DNA from: CAJWPI01 sp964571215
Lineage (GTDB): Bacteria > Pseudomonadota > Gammaproteobacteria > Magnimaribacterales > Magnimaribacteraceae
NCBI GenBank assembly: GCA_964571215.1
Contig: CAZMZZ010000052.1
Location: 1-8,238, forward strand
Reading direction: 5' to 3'
DNA: 8,238 nucleotides
Shown in pieces: positions 1-6,062 of this stretch; positions within the stretch are counted from its first letter, which is position 1; each line of letters begins with the position of its first letter. A program made the translations under genes and the position numbers. A model generated the notes under the pieces. That model was given only the letters and a program-made list of their open reading frames with translations, searched no databases and was not told the origin of the DNA.

Positions 1-24
1 TTCTTGAACAGGATGTTAAAATAA
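1..24 (+). CDS. Possible last codons of an upstream gene (tentative)
   Basis: Frame 1 reads FLNRMLK and then TAA at 22-24, eight bases before the pyrB start. Because the genes here are packed closely and in the same direction, this could be the C-terminus of the gene before pyrB. In many gammaproteobacteria ruvX/yqgF or pyrR lies there, but seven residues cannot identify a family. The stretch could equally be non-coding or part of a longer pyrB reading frame, which is also open to the left edge. Confidence 0.2.
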   Translation, partial: FLNRMLK

Positions 25-32
25 CAATATGG

Positions 33-1055
33 GTGAAGTTAGTGGATTTTAACGGCAGTCACATTCTCTCAATAGACCAGTTTGATCGCTCAGATATAGA
101 GACTCTTTTTTCAGTAGCAGAAAAACTGGAGCCTTATTCCCTAAGAAAAAAAGTAACTAGAGTTTTAGAAGGAGCTATTCTAGGAAATATGTTCTTTGAG
201 CCTAGTACCAGAACAAGAATAAGTTTTGGGGCTGCTTTTAATCTACTTGGAGGAGCTGTTAGAGAAACTACTGAAATAAGCTCTTCTTCTCTAGTTAAGG
301 GAGAATCACTGAGAGACACAGCCCAAGTATTAAGTGGATACAGCGATATTGTTGTAATGCGTCATTTTGAGGATGGTTCTGTACGAGACTTTTCTGAAGC
401 AAGCAGAGTGCCCGTAATCAACGGAGGAGATGGTTCTAATGAACACCCCACACAAGCTCTACTAGATTTATACACTATAGAAAAAGAATTAAGAATTAAT
501 AAGAAAACTATTGATGGACTTCGTATAGCTTTAGTAGGTGATTTAAAGTTTGGTAGAGCTGTTCATTCTCTAAGTAAAGTCTTATCTCTTTATAGCAATG
601 TCACTATAAATTTAATTTCCCCTGAAGAACTCAAATTACCATCATCATATTTAAATCTCCTCAAAGATTCAGGAGTTGTTGTAAATGAATCTGAAAATCT
701 AGAGGATGGTATAACTGGGGTAGATATTATTTACATGACAAGAATTCAAGAAGAAAGGTTTAAAAATAAATCTGATGCAATTAAATATAAGGGCCTGCTT
801 AGTTTAAATAAGGAGATATATACAGAAAATTGTGAACCCAATACCGTCATCATGCACCCTCTTCCTAGAGATTCTAGGCAGGAAGCTAATGAAATAGATT
901 CAGATTTAATGGAAAACCCAAATTTGGCTATTTTCAGGCAAGCCGATAACGGGGTTGTTATAAGAATGGCTTTATTTGCTCTTGTTCTTGGGGTAGTTGA
1001 TAAAATAGAAGATACTTCAAGAGATATTAGTTGGCATACCTCTAAACGCCATTAA
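33..1055 (+). CDS. pyrB: Aspartate carbamoyltransferase catalytic subunit (PyrB)
   Basis: PyrB condenses carbamoyl phosphate with L-aspartate to N-carbamoyl-L-aspartate, the committed step of pyrimidine synthesis in the cytoplasm. The 340-residue product has the carbamoyl-phosphate loop STRTR (residues 58-62), the KGES loop (89-92) that supplies an active-site lysine, VMRH (108-111), NEHPTQALLDL (136-146), GDLKFGRAVHSL (169-180), MTRIQEER (235-242) and MHPLPRDSR (274-282). The length and the C-terminal FRQADNGV..RMALFALVLG segment resemble the roughly 340-residue gammaproteobacterial form rather than the 311-residue E. coli enzyme. The chosen start is GTG at 33-35, which puts GSHILSIDQ at the usual N-terminal position; no good ribosome site is visible and the frame stays open upstream to the window edge. 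No pyrI follows. The last 14 nt overlap the convergent cystathionine enzyme gene. Confidence 0.95.
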   Translation: MKLVDFNGSHILSIDQFDRSDIETLFSVAEKLEPYSLRKKVTRVLEGAILGNMFFEPSTRTRISFGAAFNLLGGAVRETTEISSSSLVKGESLRDTAQVLSGYSDIVVMRHFEDGSVRDFSEASRVPVINGGDGSNEHPTQALLDLYTIEKELRINKKTIDGLRIALVGDLKFGRAVHSLSKVLSLYSNVTINLISPEELKLPSSYLNLLKDSGVVVNESENLEDGITGVDIIYMTRIQEERFKNKSDAIKYKGLLSLNKEIYTENCEPNTVIMHPLPRDSRQEANEIDSDLMENPNLAIFRQADNGVVIRMALFALVLGVVDKIEDTSRDISWHTSKRH

Positions 1056-2211
1056 GAGCTTGTTCAAGATCTTCAATCAAATCATCAACAGATTCTATTC
1101 CTACTGAGAGTCTTACCAAACCATCATCTATCCCTAGTTCTTTTCTGATATCTGGGGGTACAGATGCATGTGTCATTATAGCTGGATGTTCAATCAAACT
1201 TTCAACTCCGCCTAGGCTTTCAGCTAGCGAAAACAACTTTGTTTTCTCTAAGAATTTTGTGGCACTTGGTAGTCCTCCTTCCAAGATCATAGTTAACATG
1301 CCTCCAAATCCATTCATCTGTTTTTTTGCGACATCATGTTGAGGGTGATCAGTTAATCCAGGATAAAAAATTCTTTTTATAGTCTTTTTTTCTTTTAGAA
1401 AATTAGCTATCTTCATAGTATTTTCACAGTGCCTCAGCATTCTGACAGAAAGGGTTTTTAAACTCCTCAATACAAGAAAACTGTCAAAAGGGCTCATTAT
1501 TGACCCTACTGAATTTGATAAAAAAGAAAGCTTTTCATCAAGATCAGTCCTATCGTGGGAACATACTACTACTCCCCCTATTACATCTGAATGACCATTT
1601 AAATATTTTGTAGCAGAATGAAGAACTAAATCACAACCTAGTTCTAATGGTTTTTGTATGAAAGGAGAACAAAAGGTGTTATCACAAACAGTGACAAGAT
1701 TATGTTCCTTTGCAAATATTGCTAGTTTTTTTAAGTCTACTATCTTTAATAAAGGGTTAGAGGGAGTTTCAACCCATATCATTTTGGTTGTTGGTTTAAG
1801 AGATTTTTCTAAATTTCTGAGATCAGCTAGATTAGTAAAGGTGAAATCTAAACCAGAAGATCTTTTCCTGACATCTTCAAAAAGTCTATAAGTACCTCCA
1901 TAAACATCATCCATACTTATGATGTGATCACCTGAATCCAATATTTCTAGAACAGTTGCAGCAGCAGCCATTCCTGAAGAGAAGGCAAAACCTGAGCGAC
2001 CTTCTTCTAAATCAGCAATACAATCCTCCAAAGCTTTTCTGGTAGGGTTAATAGTTCTTGAGTAGTCGTATCCCTTATGAACTCCTGGACTTTCCTGTAC
2101 ATAGGTTGAGCTAGTGTAAATAGGCCCAATTATCGCTCCCGTAGTAGGATCAGGTTCTTGCCCAGAGTGTATTGCTTTTGTATCAAAGCCTTTTTTATTT
2201 TTTTTATCCAT
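1042..2211 (-). CDS. Cystathionine gamma-lyase / gamma-synthase family PLP enzyme
   Basis: This is a 389-residue enzyme of the Cys/Met-metabolism PLP family, a homotetramer in known members. Visible landmarks are YSRTINPTR (50-58; the Tyr and Arg contact PLP phosphate of the neighbouring subunit), SSGMA (78-82), Tyr104 which stacks on the cofactor, Asp177 in VCDNT, the Schiff-base lysine Lys202 in SATKYLNGHSD, SLGGVESL (332-339), HPAIMTHAS (342-350) and GLVRLSVGIE (364-373). It is full length. It follows cystathionine beta-synthase with an 8-nt overlap, so I infer it cleaves cystathionine to cysteine (mccB/CGL role). Sequence alone does not exclude gamma-synthase (metB) or mixed activity. The start is ATG at 2209-2211; a TTG one codon upstream is possible but less likely. 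Its TAG stop lies inside the pyrB 3' end on the other strand. Confidence 0.92.
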   Translation of the reverse strand: MDKKNKKGFDTKAIHSGQEPDPTTGAIIGPIYTSSTYVQESPGVHKGYDYSRTINPTRKALEDCIADLEEGRSGFAFSSGMAAAATVLEILDSGDHIISMDDVYGGTYRLFEDVRKRSSGLDFTFTNLADLRNLEKSLKPTTKMIWVETPSNPLLKIVDLKKLAIFAKEHNLVTVCDNTFCSPFIQKPLELGCDLVLHSATKYLNGHSDVIGGVVVCSHDRTDLDEKLSFLSNSVGSIMSPFDSFLVLRSLKTLSVRMLRHCENTMKIANFLKEKKTIKRIFYPGLTDHPQHDVAKKQMNGFGGMLTMILEGGLPSATKFLEKTKLFSLAESLGGVESLIEHPAIMTHASVPPDIRKELGIDDGLVRLSVGIESVDDLIEDLEQALNGV

Positions 2212-3586
2212 CAAAAGATTTCAAATTTTTGTAACGATTTATTAGATCTACTCTCGTTATAAATCCTAAAAATTTTTCTTTATCAAATATGATAGCAATT
2301 TTTCCTTCTGATAAAGTCTTATAAAGATCCTTTTCATTTGCATGTACATCTAAAATATCTAGTTTTGATACCATGATTGAACCTATTTCTTCAGAAAAAA
2401 GTTTTGCATCACTATATACATTAAACAACAAATCCTCTTCATCAACTATACCTACAAGTTTACCGTCTTTTAGAACAGGAAGTTGTGATACATCTGCAGC
2501 TCTCATTCTATTATAGGCAGTCATCAGAGTGTCCTCAGGTCTAACAGTTACCATTTCAGATTTATCTGCTCTCCTATTTATTAGATCAGAAAGATTGCCT
2601 TGATTTTTTTCATCTGTAAGCCTGTTATCTTTTAACCAAGAGCCACTAAAGGCTTTCGACAAATACTTATTGCCTGTATCACAAACAAAAGTAACTACTC
2701 TTTTATGAGTTGTCTGTCTTTTACACCACTGAACAGCACCACTAATAAGAGTTCCAGTAGATGATCCTCCAAGGATTCCTTCGTCCTTCAACAACTTTCT
2801 CAAAGTTTTAAAGGCGTCTTTATCTGATACAACTACAGCATCATCGATTAAATCTAAATTAAGGTTTGTTGGAATGAAATCTTCACCTATTCCTTCAACT
2901 AACCAAGTCCCCCCCTCATACTTAAATGAACCTTTTATAACTGCATCAGCTACAACAGAACCAACAGGATCTGCTGCTACCATCTGTATATTGGCATTTT
3001 TTTCCTTAAAAAACTCTGCTAAACCTGTAATAGTGCCGCCAGAACCGACACCCGCAATTACAGCATCAATCTCTGTTCCCATTTGTTCCCAAATCTCTGG
3101 ACCTGTCCTAATTCTATGGGCTAAAGGGTTGGCTGGATTTGAAAATTGATCAGCAAAAAAGCTGCCGGGCATATCATTTGCAATTCTCCTTGCTAAATCT
3201 TGGTAGTAATCTGGATGTCCTTCTGAAACATCAGATCTAGTTAGTATGATTTCAGCCCCCAAACCTTTTAGGTGTAATATTTTCTCTCTACTCATTTTAT
3301 CTGGAATAACTAAAATCATTTTGTATCCTTTTATTGCTGCTACTAGTGCTAAGCCTATACCTGTATTTCCCGCAGTAGCTTCAATGATTGTTCCACCAGG
3401 CTTAATCTTTCCAGATTTTTCAGCTTCCTCAATTATAGAAAGACCTATTCTGTCTTTTATAGATCCCCCTGGATTATGGTTTTCCAACTTAACAAATAAA
3501 TCGCATTTTCCAGTATCAAAGCTCTCCAATTTGATTATCGGGGTATTACCGATTAAATTTAAAAGTGAATCTTCTATCTTAGACAT
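2204..3586 (-). CDS. cbs: Cystathionine beta-synthase with C-terminal CBS-domain pair
   Basis: This enzyme condenses homocysteine with serine (or cysteine) to cystathionine, the entry to reverse transsulfuration. The 460-residue protein has a fold-type II PLP domain (about 1-325): NPGGSIKDR with PLP lysine Lys44, TAGNTG (71-76), the PLP-phosphate loop GVGSGGT (179-185), the beta-synthase signature VEGIGEDFIP (230-239), GGSSTGT (273-279) and CDTGNKYLSK (302-311). Two CBS motifs follow (about 340-395 and 400-455), the second degenerate and ending in GFITRVDLINRYK. The tail and the EGIGEDFIP segment separate it from CysK/CysM. No heme-binding N-terminal extension is present, as is usual for bacterial forms. 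Whether the CBS pair binds an adenosyl ligand cannot be told. Start is ATG with no clear Shine-Dalgarno. It is first in a two-gene operon with the gamma-lyase-type gene. Confidence 0.93.
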   Translation of the reverse strand: MSKIEDSLLNLIGNTPIIKLESFDTGKCDLFVKLENHNPGGSIKDRIGLSIIEEAEKSGKIKPGGTIIEATAGNTGIGLALVAAIKGYKMILVIPDKMSREKILHLKGLGAEIILTRSDVSEGHPDYYQDLARRIANDMPGSFFADQFSNPANPLAHRIRTGPEIWEQMGTEIDAVIAGVGSGGTITGLAEFFKEKNANIQMVAADPVGSVVADAVIKGSFKYEGGTWLVEGIGEDFIPTNLNLDLIDDAVVVSDKDAFKTLRKLLKDEGILGGSSTGTLISGAVQWCKRQTTHKRVVTFVCDTGNKYLSKAFSGSWLKDNRLTDEKNQGNLSDLINRRADKSEMVTVRPEDTLMTAYNRMRAADVSQLPVLKDGKLVGIVDEEDLLFNVYSDAKLFSEEIGSIMVSKLDILDVHANEKDLYKTLSEGKIAIIFDKEKFLGFITRVDLINRYKNLKSFDG

Positions 3587-3588
3587 AA

Positions 3589-3617
3589 TTAAAAACTATT
3601 ATTTATACTGCTATTAT
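3589..3617 (+). promoter_or_regulatory. Candidate sigma70-type promoter for the methyltransferase gene
   Basis: TTAAAA at 3589-3594 (4 of 6 to TTGACA) lies 17 nt before TATTAT at 3612-3617 (5 of 6 to TATAAT), in the 82-nt gap between the divergent cbs and methyltransferase genes. It would give a leader of about 45 nt. The region is so AT-rich that chance matches are likely. A second possible -10, TATAAC at 3654-3659, would give an almost leaderless transcript. Confidence 0.25.
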
Positions 3618-3642
3618 ATGTTTTTTAAACTTATAGGTTGAA
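3613..3642 (-). promoter_or_regulatory. Candidate promoter for the cbs operon
   Basis: On the minus strand there is a perfect TATAAT at 3613-3618, 26 nt before the cbs ATG. The best -35 at an allowed distance is TTCAAC (3637-3642, 18-nt spacer), which matches the consensus poorly. The -10 occupies nearly the same bases as the candidate -10 for the opposite direction, so the two promoters may compete. I see no operator palindrome or riboswitch in the gap. Confidence 0.35.
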
Positions 3643-3668
3643 TACAAAGTTTATATAACAAAAGAAAA

Positions 3669-4517
3669 ATGAAAGAGATAAATAAAGATCAAAAAACATT
3701 TTGGTCAGGCAAGGGTGGAGAAATCTGGGTTACTAAGCAAGACTCTATGGACATAATGTTGTCTCCTCTTGGTGAAGAGGCCATTAAAAAACTGAACTTA
3801 TCTTCAAACGAAAATGTACTTGATATAGGTTGTGGGTGCGGTTCGACTACTATTAGTATAGCCAATGAGATTCTCAACAGTGGAAATATTTCCGGAATAG
3901 ACATCTCGATACCAATGATAAAAAAAGCAAAGAGATCTGTTGATGAACTTTCTATATCGAACATAGATTTTTTTGTTAAGGACGTACAAACCGAAAATTT
4001 AGGTAAAAATATTTTCTCTTCTGCTTATTCTCGATTCGGAGTAATGTTTTTTGATGACCCCTATAAAGCTTTTAGTAATATCCTTACTAGTCTTAAAGAG
4101 AGTGGGAAGATTAGTTTCGTTTGTTGGCAGTCCCCAAAATTAAATCCATGGCAATCTTTATCAGTGCAAGCCGTGAGGAGATTTATTGACCTCCCTTCCC
4201 CTCCTAAAAAAAATCCTGGTCCATTTGCATTTCAAGAAAAAGAGTATGTAAATGACATATTAGAAAAAGCTGGTTTTAAGGATATACAAATTGATGATTT
4301 TCAAAGAGAAATTGATATGTTTTATGGGAAAGCTTTAGAAGAGGCAGCAGAAGATTATCTTTCGATAAACCCGGTAATAACTGAAATGCTAAAAGAAAGT
4401 TCTCAAGAAATAAGAAAATCTGTGTCTGATTCTTTAATAGAAGCTTTTAGACCCTTTTATAATGAAAACAAATTAACTTTTCCTAGTGCTACATGGATTG
4501 TATTTGCTAGAAAATAA
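3669..4517 (+). CDS. Class I SAM-dependent methyltransferase, substrate unknown
   Basis: The 282-residue cytoplasmic protein has a Rossmann-type methyltransferase core. Motif I is VLDIGCGCGSTT (50-61), the glycine-rich SAM loop. GIDIS (76-80) ends strand 2 with the acidic residue that normally holds the ribose. The motif IV/V region is SRFGVMFFDDP (121-131), then FVCWQSPKLNPW (150-161) and GPFAFQEKEYV (184-194). The N-terminal FWSGKGGEIWV and the NPW and GPFAF blocks match, as I remember it, a group of small-molecule-type methyltransferases (Methyltransf_11/25 families) with no assigned substrate. It stands alone: divergent from cbs and convergent with the macro gene, five bases from that stop. 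Proximity to sulfur amino-acid genes is suggestive only. Start is ATG with a weak purine-rich stretch (AAAGAAAA) before it. Confidence 0.85.
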   Translation: MKEINKDQKTFWSGKGGEIWVTKQDSMDIMLSPLGEEAIKKLNLSSNENVLDIGCGCGSTTISIANEILNSGNISGIDISIPMIKKAKRSVDELSISNIDFFVKDVQTENLGKNIFSSAYSRFGVMFFDDPYKAFSNILTSLKESGKISFVCWQSPKLNPWQSLSVQAVRRFIDLPSPPKKNPGPFAFQEKEYVNDILEKAGFKDIQIDDFQREIDMFYGKALEEAAEDYLSINPVITEMLKESSQEIRKSVSDSLIEAFRPFYNENKLTFPSATWIVFARK

Positions 4518-4522
4518 AAAAC

Positions 4523-5029
4523 TCATTGGTTTTGCTTTAAAGAATTAAATAAAGAAAAAGTAATTTCATCAAAACAAGCTATAGCTACCTTGCCTTTAAA
4601 ATCGTACTCCTTGCAAGAAGCCTCTATTGAATCTAAAGCTATTCTGCAAGCCTCTTCTAAAGGATAACCATAGACTCCTGAAGAAATAACAGGAAAAAGA
4701 ACAGACTTAATATCAGCAGATTTACACAATCTTATAGAGTTCTTGTAGGCTGAATAAAGAAGAGAAGCTTCTTTTTTGCCACCATCCTTATAAACAGGAC
4801 CTACAGCGTGAATTATATATCGAGCTTTTAAATTAAAGGCTTTTGTTAAAACTGCTTCACCAGTTTTACAGCCATTAAAATCTTTTAATGCTTCAAGTAA
4901 TTGGGGTCCTGCACCTTTATGAACAGCTGCATCCACTCCTCCTCCACCCGCTAACCTACTATTGGCTGCAGTTACGACAGCATCAGCTTCAAATGAGGTG
5001 ATATCACCTAGTAGTAACTGAACAGAGAT
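4523..5029 (-). CDS. Macro-domain ADP-ribose hydrolase (O-acetyl-ADP-ribose deacetylase-like)
   Basis: This is a single-domain macro protein of the YmdB/MacroD type; relatives remove acetyl from O-acetyl-ADP-ribose or ADP-ribose from acidic residues. Numbered from ATC at 5027-5029 it has about 168 residues: GDIT (8-11), TAANSRLAGGGGVDAAVH (20-37), GCKTGEA, the HAVGPVY strand, and SSGVYGYPLEEA for the second phosphate loop. Asn23 and Asp33 align with catalytic Asn25 and Asp35 of E. coli YmdB. The normally invariant first Asn of the NAAN motif is Thr20. The start is unsettled: the frame opens right after the VOC TAG (5036-5038), in the same frame, and holds no ATG, GTG, TTG or CTG until a GTG at 4934-4936, which lies inside GGGGVD and would remove essential parts. 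ATC initiation, stop readthrough, or a base error or mutation are the options. It is the last gene of a three-gene operon. Confidence 0.85.
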   Translation of the reverse strand: MSVQLLLGDITSFEADAVVTAANSRLAGGGGVDAAVHKGAGPQLLEALKDFNGCKTGEAVLTKAFNLKARYIIHAVGPVYKDGGKKEASLLYSAYKNSIRLCKSADIKSVLFPVISSGVYGYPLEEACRIALDSIEASCKEYDFKGKVAIACFDEITFSLFNSLKQNQ

Positions 5030-5035
5030 ATTGAA

Positions 5036-5416
5036 CTAACCTAATTTAAAGAAAACCAGTTTATTGCCATCTAGATCTCGCACATAAGCACCATAGAATG
5101 GTTCAGCTCGAATTCCTGGAGCGCCTTCATCGCTCGCTCCTAACTCTAAAGCCTTTGCATACATCTTATCTACCTCCTCATGAGAATCCATAGCAAACCC
5201 AGTCATATTTCCGTTACCCACAGTTGCTTCTTGACCATCAAAAGGAACAAATACTGCAAAAGAAGTTTCTCCATCTTTTAGACTCCAGAAGAAACTTCTC
5301 TCGTTAGGACCAAAACTAGTAGCCCCCAGCTCACCTAACAAAGAATCATAAAACTCCTTAGCTCTCTCTAGATCATTCGTACCTACCGTAACGTATCCTG
5401 CTATCTTGCCTTTCAT
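5036..5416 (-). CDS. VOC-fold (glyoxalase/bleomycin-resistance-like) protein
   Basis: The 126-residue protein is a single vicinal-oxygen-chelate unit of two beta-alpha-beta-beta-beta modules. It has YVTVGTNDLERAKEFYDSLL (8-27), KPFDGQ-like VPFDGQEATVGNG (57-69), MDSHEEVDKMYAKALELG (76-93) and YVRDLDGNKLVFF (111-123). It resembles a common proteobacterial subfamily annotated as lactoylglutathione lyase-like, which typically ends in DLDGNKLNFF. The usual metal ligands of glyoxalase I are not evident: there is no His in the first strand, Thr-Gly stands where the second-module His is expected, and there is no Glu after GNKL. True glyoxalase I activity is therefore doubtful and the substrate unknown. 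The ATG lies 2 nt after the stop of the exported-protein gene and its TAG directly abuts the macro frame, which points to one transcript. Confidence 0.85.
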   Translation of the reverse strand: MKGKIAGYVTVGTNDLERAKEFYDSLLGELGATSFGPNERSFFWSLKDGETSFAVFVPFDGQEATVGNGNMTGFAMDSHEEVDKMYAKALELGASDEGAPGIRAEPFYGAYVRDLDGNKLVFFKLG

Positions 5417-5418
5417 GG

Positions 5419-5982
5419 TTAATTTAAAGGTTGAGTAGTTTCTAAAGGAACCATCACATGAACATAGTCACTTCCCTTCCACATAACATACGGCCCTCCA
5501 GCATAAGGATCAGTGGGAAGATTTTCCATAAGACTTTCGGGAAGTAATACCATCAGATGAGGTCCTTCAGCAACCCAATTTCCTTTTGACTTATCTGTAT
5601 TGAATGGATCATCATTATCAACAGGTATATCTCCAACCAACATATATGACATACCAAAAGATTCTTCTTCAGAGTTGTAAGGCTTTTCGTTCATATAAGC
5701 TTCCAACCATTTTTGCCAAGCCTTATCCACACACATAGGATTTACATTTTCATTTGGTGGTGTACCAGGCATACATGTCCATCCATTAGATCCAGATCTT
5801 AGTACCTTGCCTGTTGAGTCAATAATCTTAGCTTTAGAGCTTATATTGGATGGAGCAGCTGACATAGCAATTTCCATTATTTCTTGTTTCGAATAAGCAC
5901 TTGCTTCAGAAGACTCATGGTGCCCAGCAAATATTAAATGGGAAGATATAAAACCCAAACTAATTAAAATTTTTAAATACAT
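5419..5982 (-). CDS. Exported protein of unknown function with two cysteines
   Basis: The product has 187 residues from ATG at 5980-5982. A signal peptide is visible: MYLK, a hydrophobic core (about 5-18) and a likely cleavage after LIFA (19|20). The mature protein would be periplasmic or secreted and soluble; there is no lipobox or further membrane segment. Notable parts are a GWTCMPGTPP block (68-77), a second cysteine in NPMCVDKAW (81-89; Cys70 and Cys84 could form a disulfide), GMSYMLVGDIPVDNDDPF (110-127), EGPHLMVLLPE (139-149) and a C-terminal GGPYVMWKG..YVHVMVP. I recall similar hypothetical proteins in marine and other proteobacteria but know no function. The start is fixed by an AAGGAAAG site 7 nt upstream and by the promoter at 6016-6044; an earlier in-frame ATG at 6022-6024 overlaps the -10 box. 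It is first in the operon with the VOC and macro genes. Confidence 0.75.
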   Translation of the reverse strand: MYLKILISLGFISSHLIFAGHHESSEASAYSKQEIMEIAMSAAPSNISSKAKIIDSTGKVLRSGSNGWTCMPGTPPNENVNPMCVDKAWQKWLEAYMNEKPYNSEEESFGMSYMLVGDIPVDNDDPFNTDKSKGNWVAEGPHLMVLLPESLMENLPTDPYAGGPYVMWKGSDYVHVMVPLETTQPLN

Positions 5983-5986
5983 ACTT

Positions 5987-5994
5987 CTTTCCTT
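5987..5994 (-). promoter_or_regulatory. Shine-Dalgarno site of the exported-protein gene
   Basis: AAGGAAAG on the minus strand, with its AGGA core 7 nt before the ATG at 5980-5982. It is the clearest ribosome-binding site in the window and decides between the two candidate ATGs, excluding the one 14 codons upstream. Confidence 0.7.
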
Positions 5995-6015
5995 TTTTAA
6001 ATAATTGAAATTGAA

Positions 6016-6044
6016 TTTATACATGAAATATTAGTTATTACCAA
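6016..6044 (-). promoter_or_regulatory. Candidate sigma70 promoter of the exported protein-VOC-macro operon
   Basis: On the minus strand TTGGTA (6039-6044, 4 of 6) and TATAAA (6016-6021, 5 of 6) are separated by exactly 17 nt, in the 80-nt gap after pxpC. The predicted start of transcription near 6009 leaves a leader of about 27 nt that contains the Shine-Dalgarno site. This is the best-formed promoter in the window, although AT-rich DNA gives false matches easily. I see no intrinsic terminator for the pxp operon in the gap, so readthrough from pxpC is also possible. Confidence 0.5.
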
Positions 6045-6062
6045 ACAAACTTATATAAATTA

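Noticed and set aside
1658..1891. Plus-strand open frames opposite known genes (also 134-319 minus, 6718-6930 plus, 7470-7691 plus)
   Set aside because: Each is fully covered by a well-identified gene on the other strand and has no supporting signal.
2874..3149. Open frame on the plus strand antisense to cbs (also 3246-3641)
   Set aside because: Both lie opposite strongly conserved cbs sequence, are rich in Pro/Ser/Ile as expected of a mirror frame, and have no ribosome site or recognisable domain.
2204..3586. Cysteine synthase (CysK/CysM) reading of the beta-family PLP gene
   Set aside because: The VEGIGEDFIP signature, the C-terminal CBS-domain pair and the adjoining gamma-lyase-type gene favour cystathionine beta-synthase.
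3689..3964. Minus-strand open frames (also 3804-3989) across from the methyltransferase
   Set aside because: They mirror the conserved SAM-binding region on the plus strand and show no motif of their own.
4518..4533. Hairpin AAAAC/GTTTT between the convergent methyltransferase and macro genes as a two-way terminator
   Set aside because: The stem is only five pairs, four of them A-T. It is too weak to call in DNA this AT-rich.
4523..4936. Macro gene starting at the GTG at 4934-4936
   Set aside because: That codon is the Val of GGGGVD. Starting there would remove GDIT, the AAN motif and the first phosphate loop, which are conserved and encoded in frame upstream.
5419..6024. Longer start (ATG at 6022-6024) for the exported protein
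   Set aside because: It overlaps the candidate -10 box, has no Shine-Dalgarno and adds a polar stretch before the signal peptide. The ATG at 5980-5982 has a strong site.
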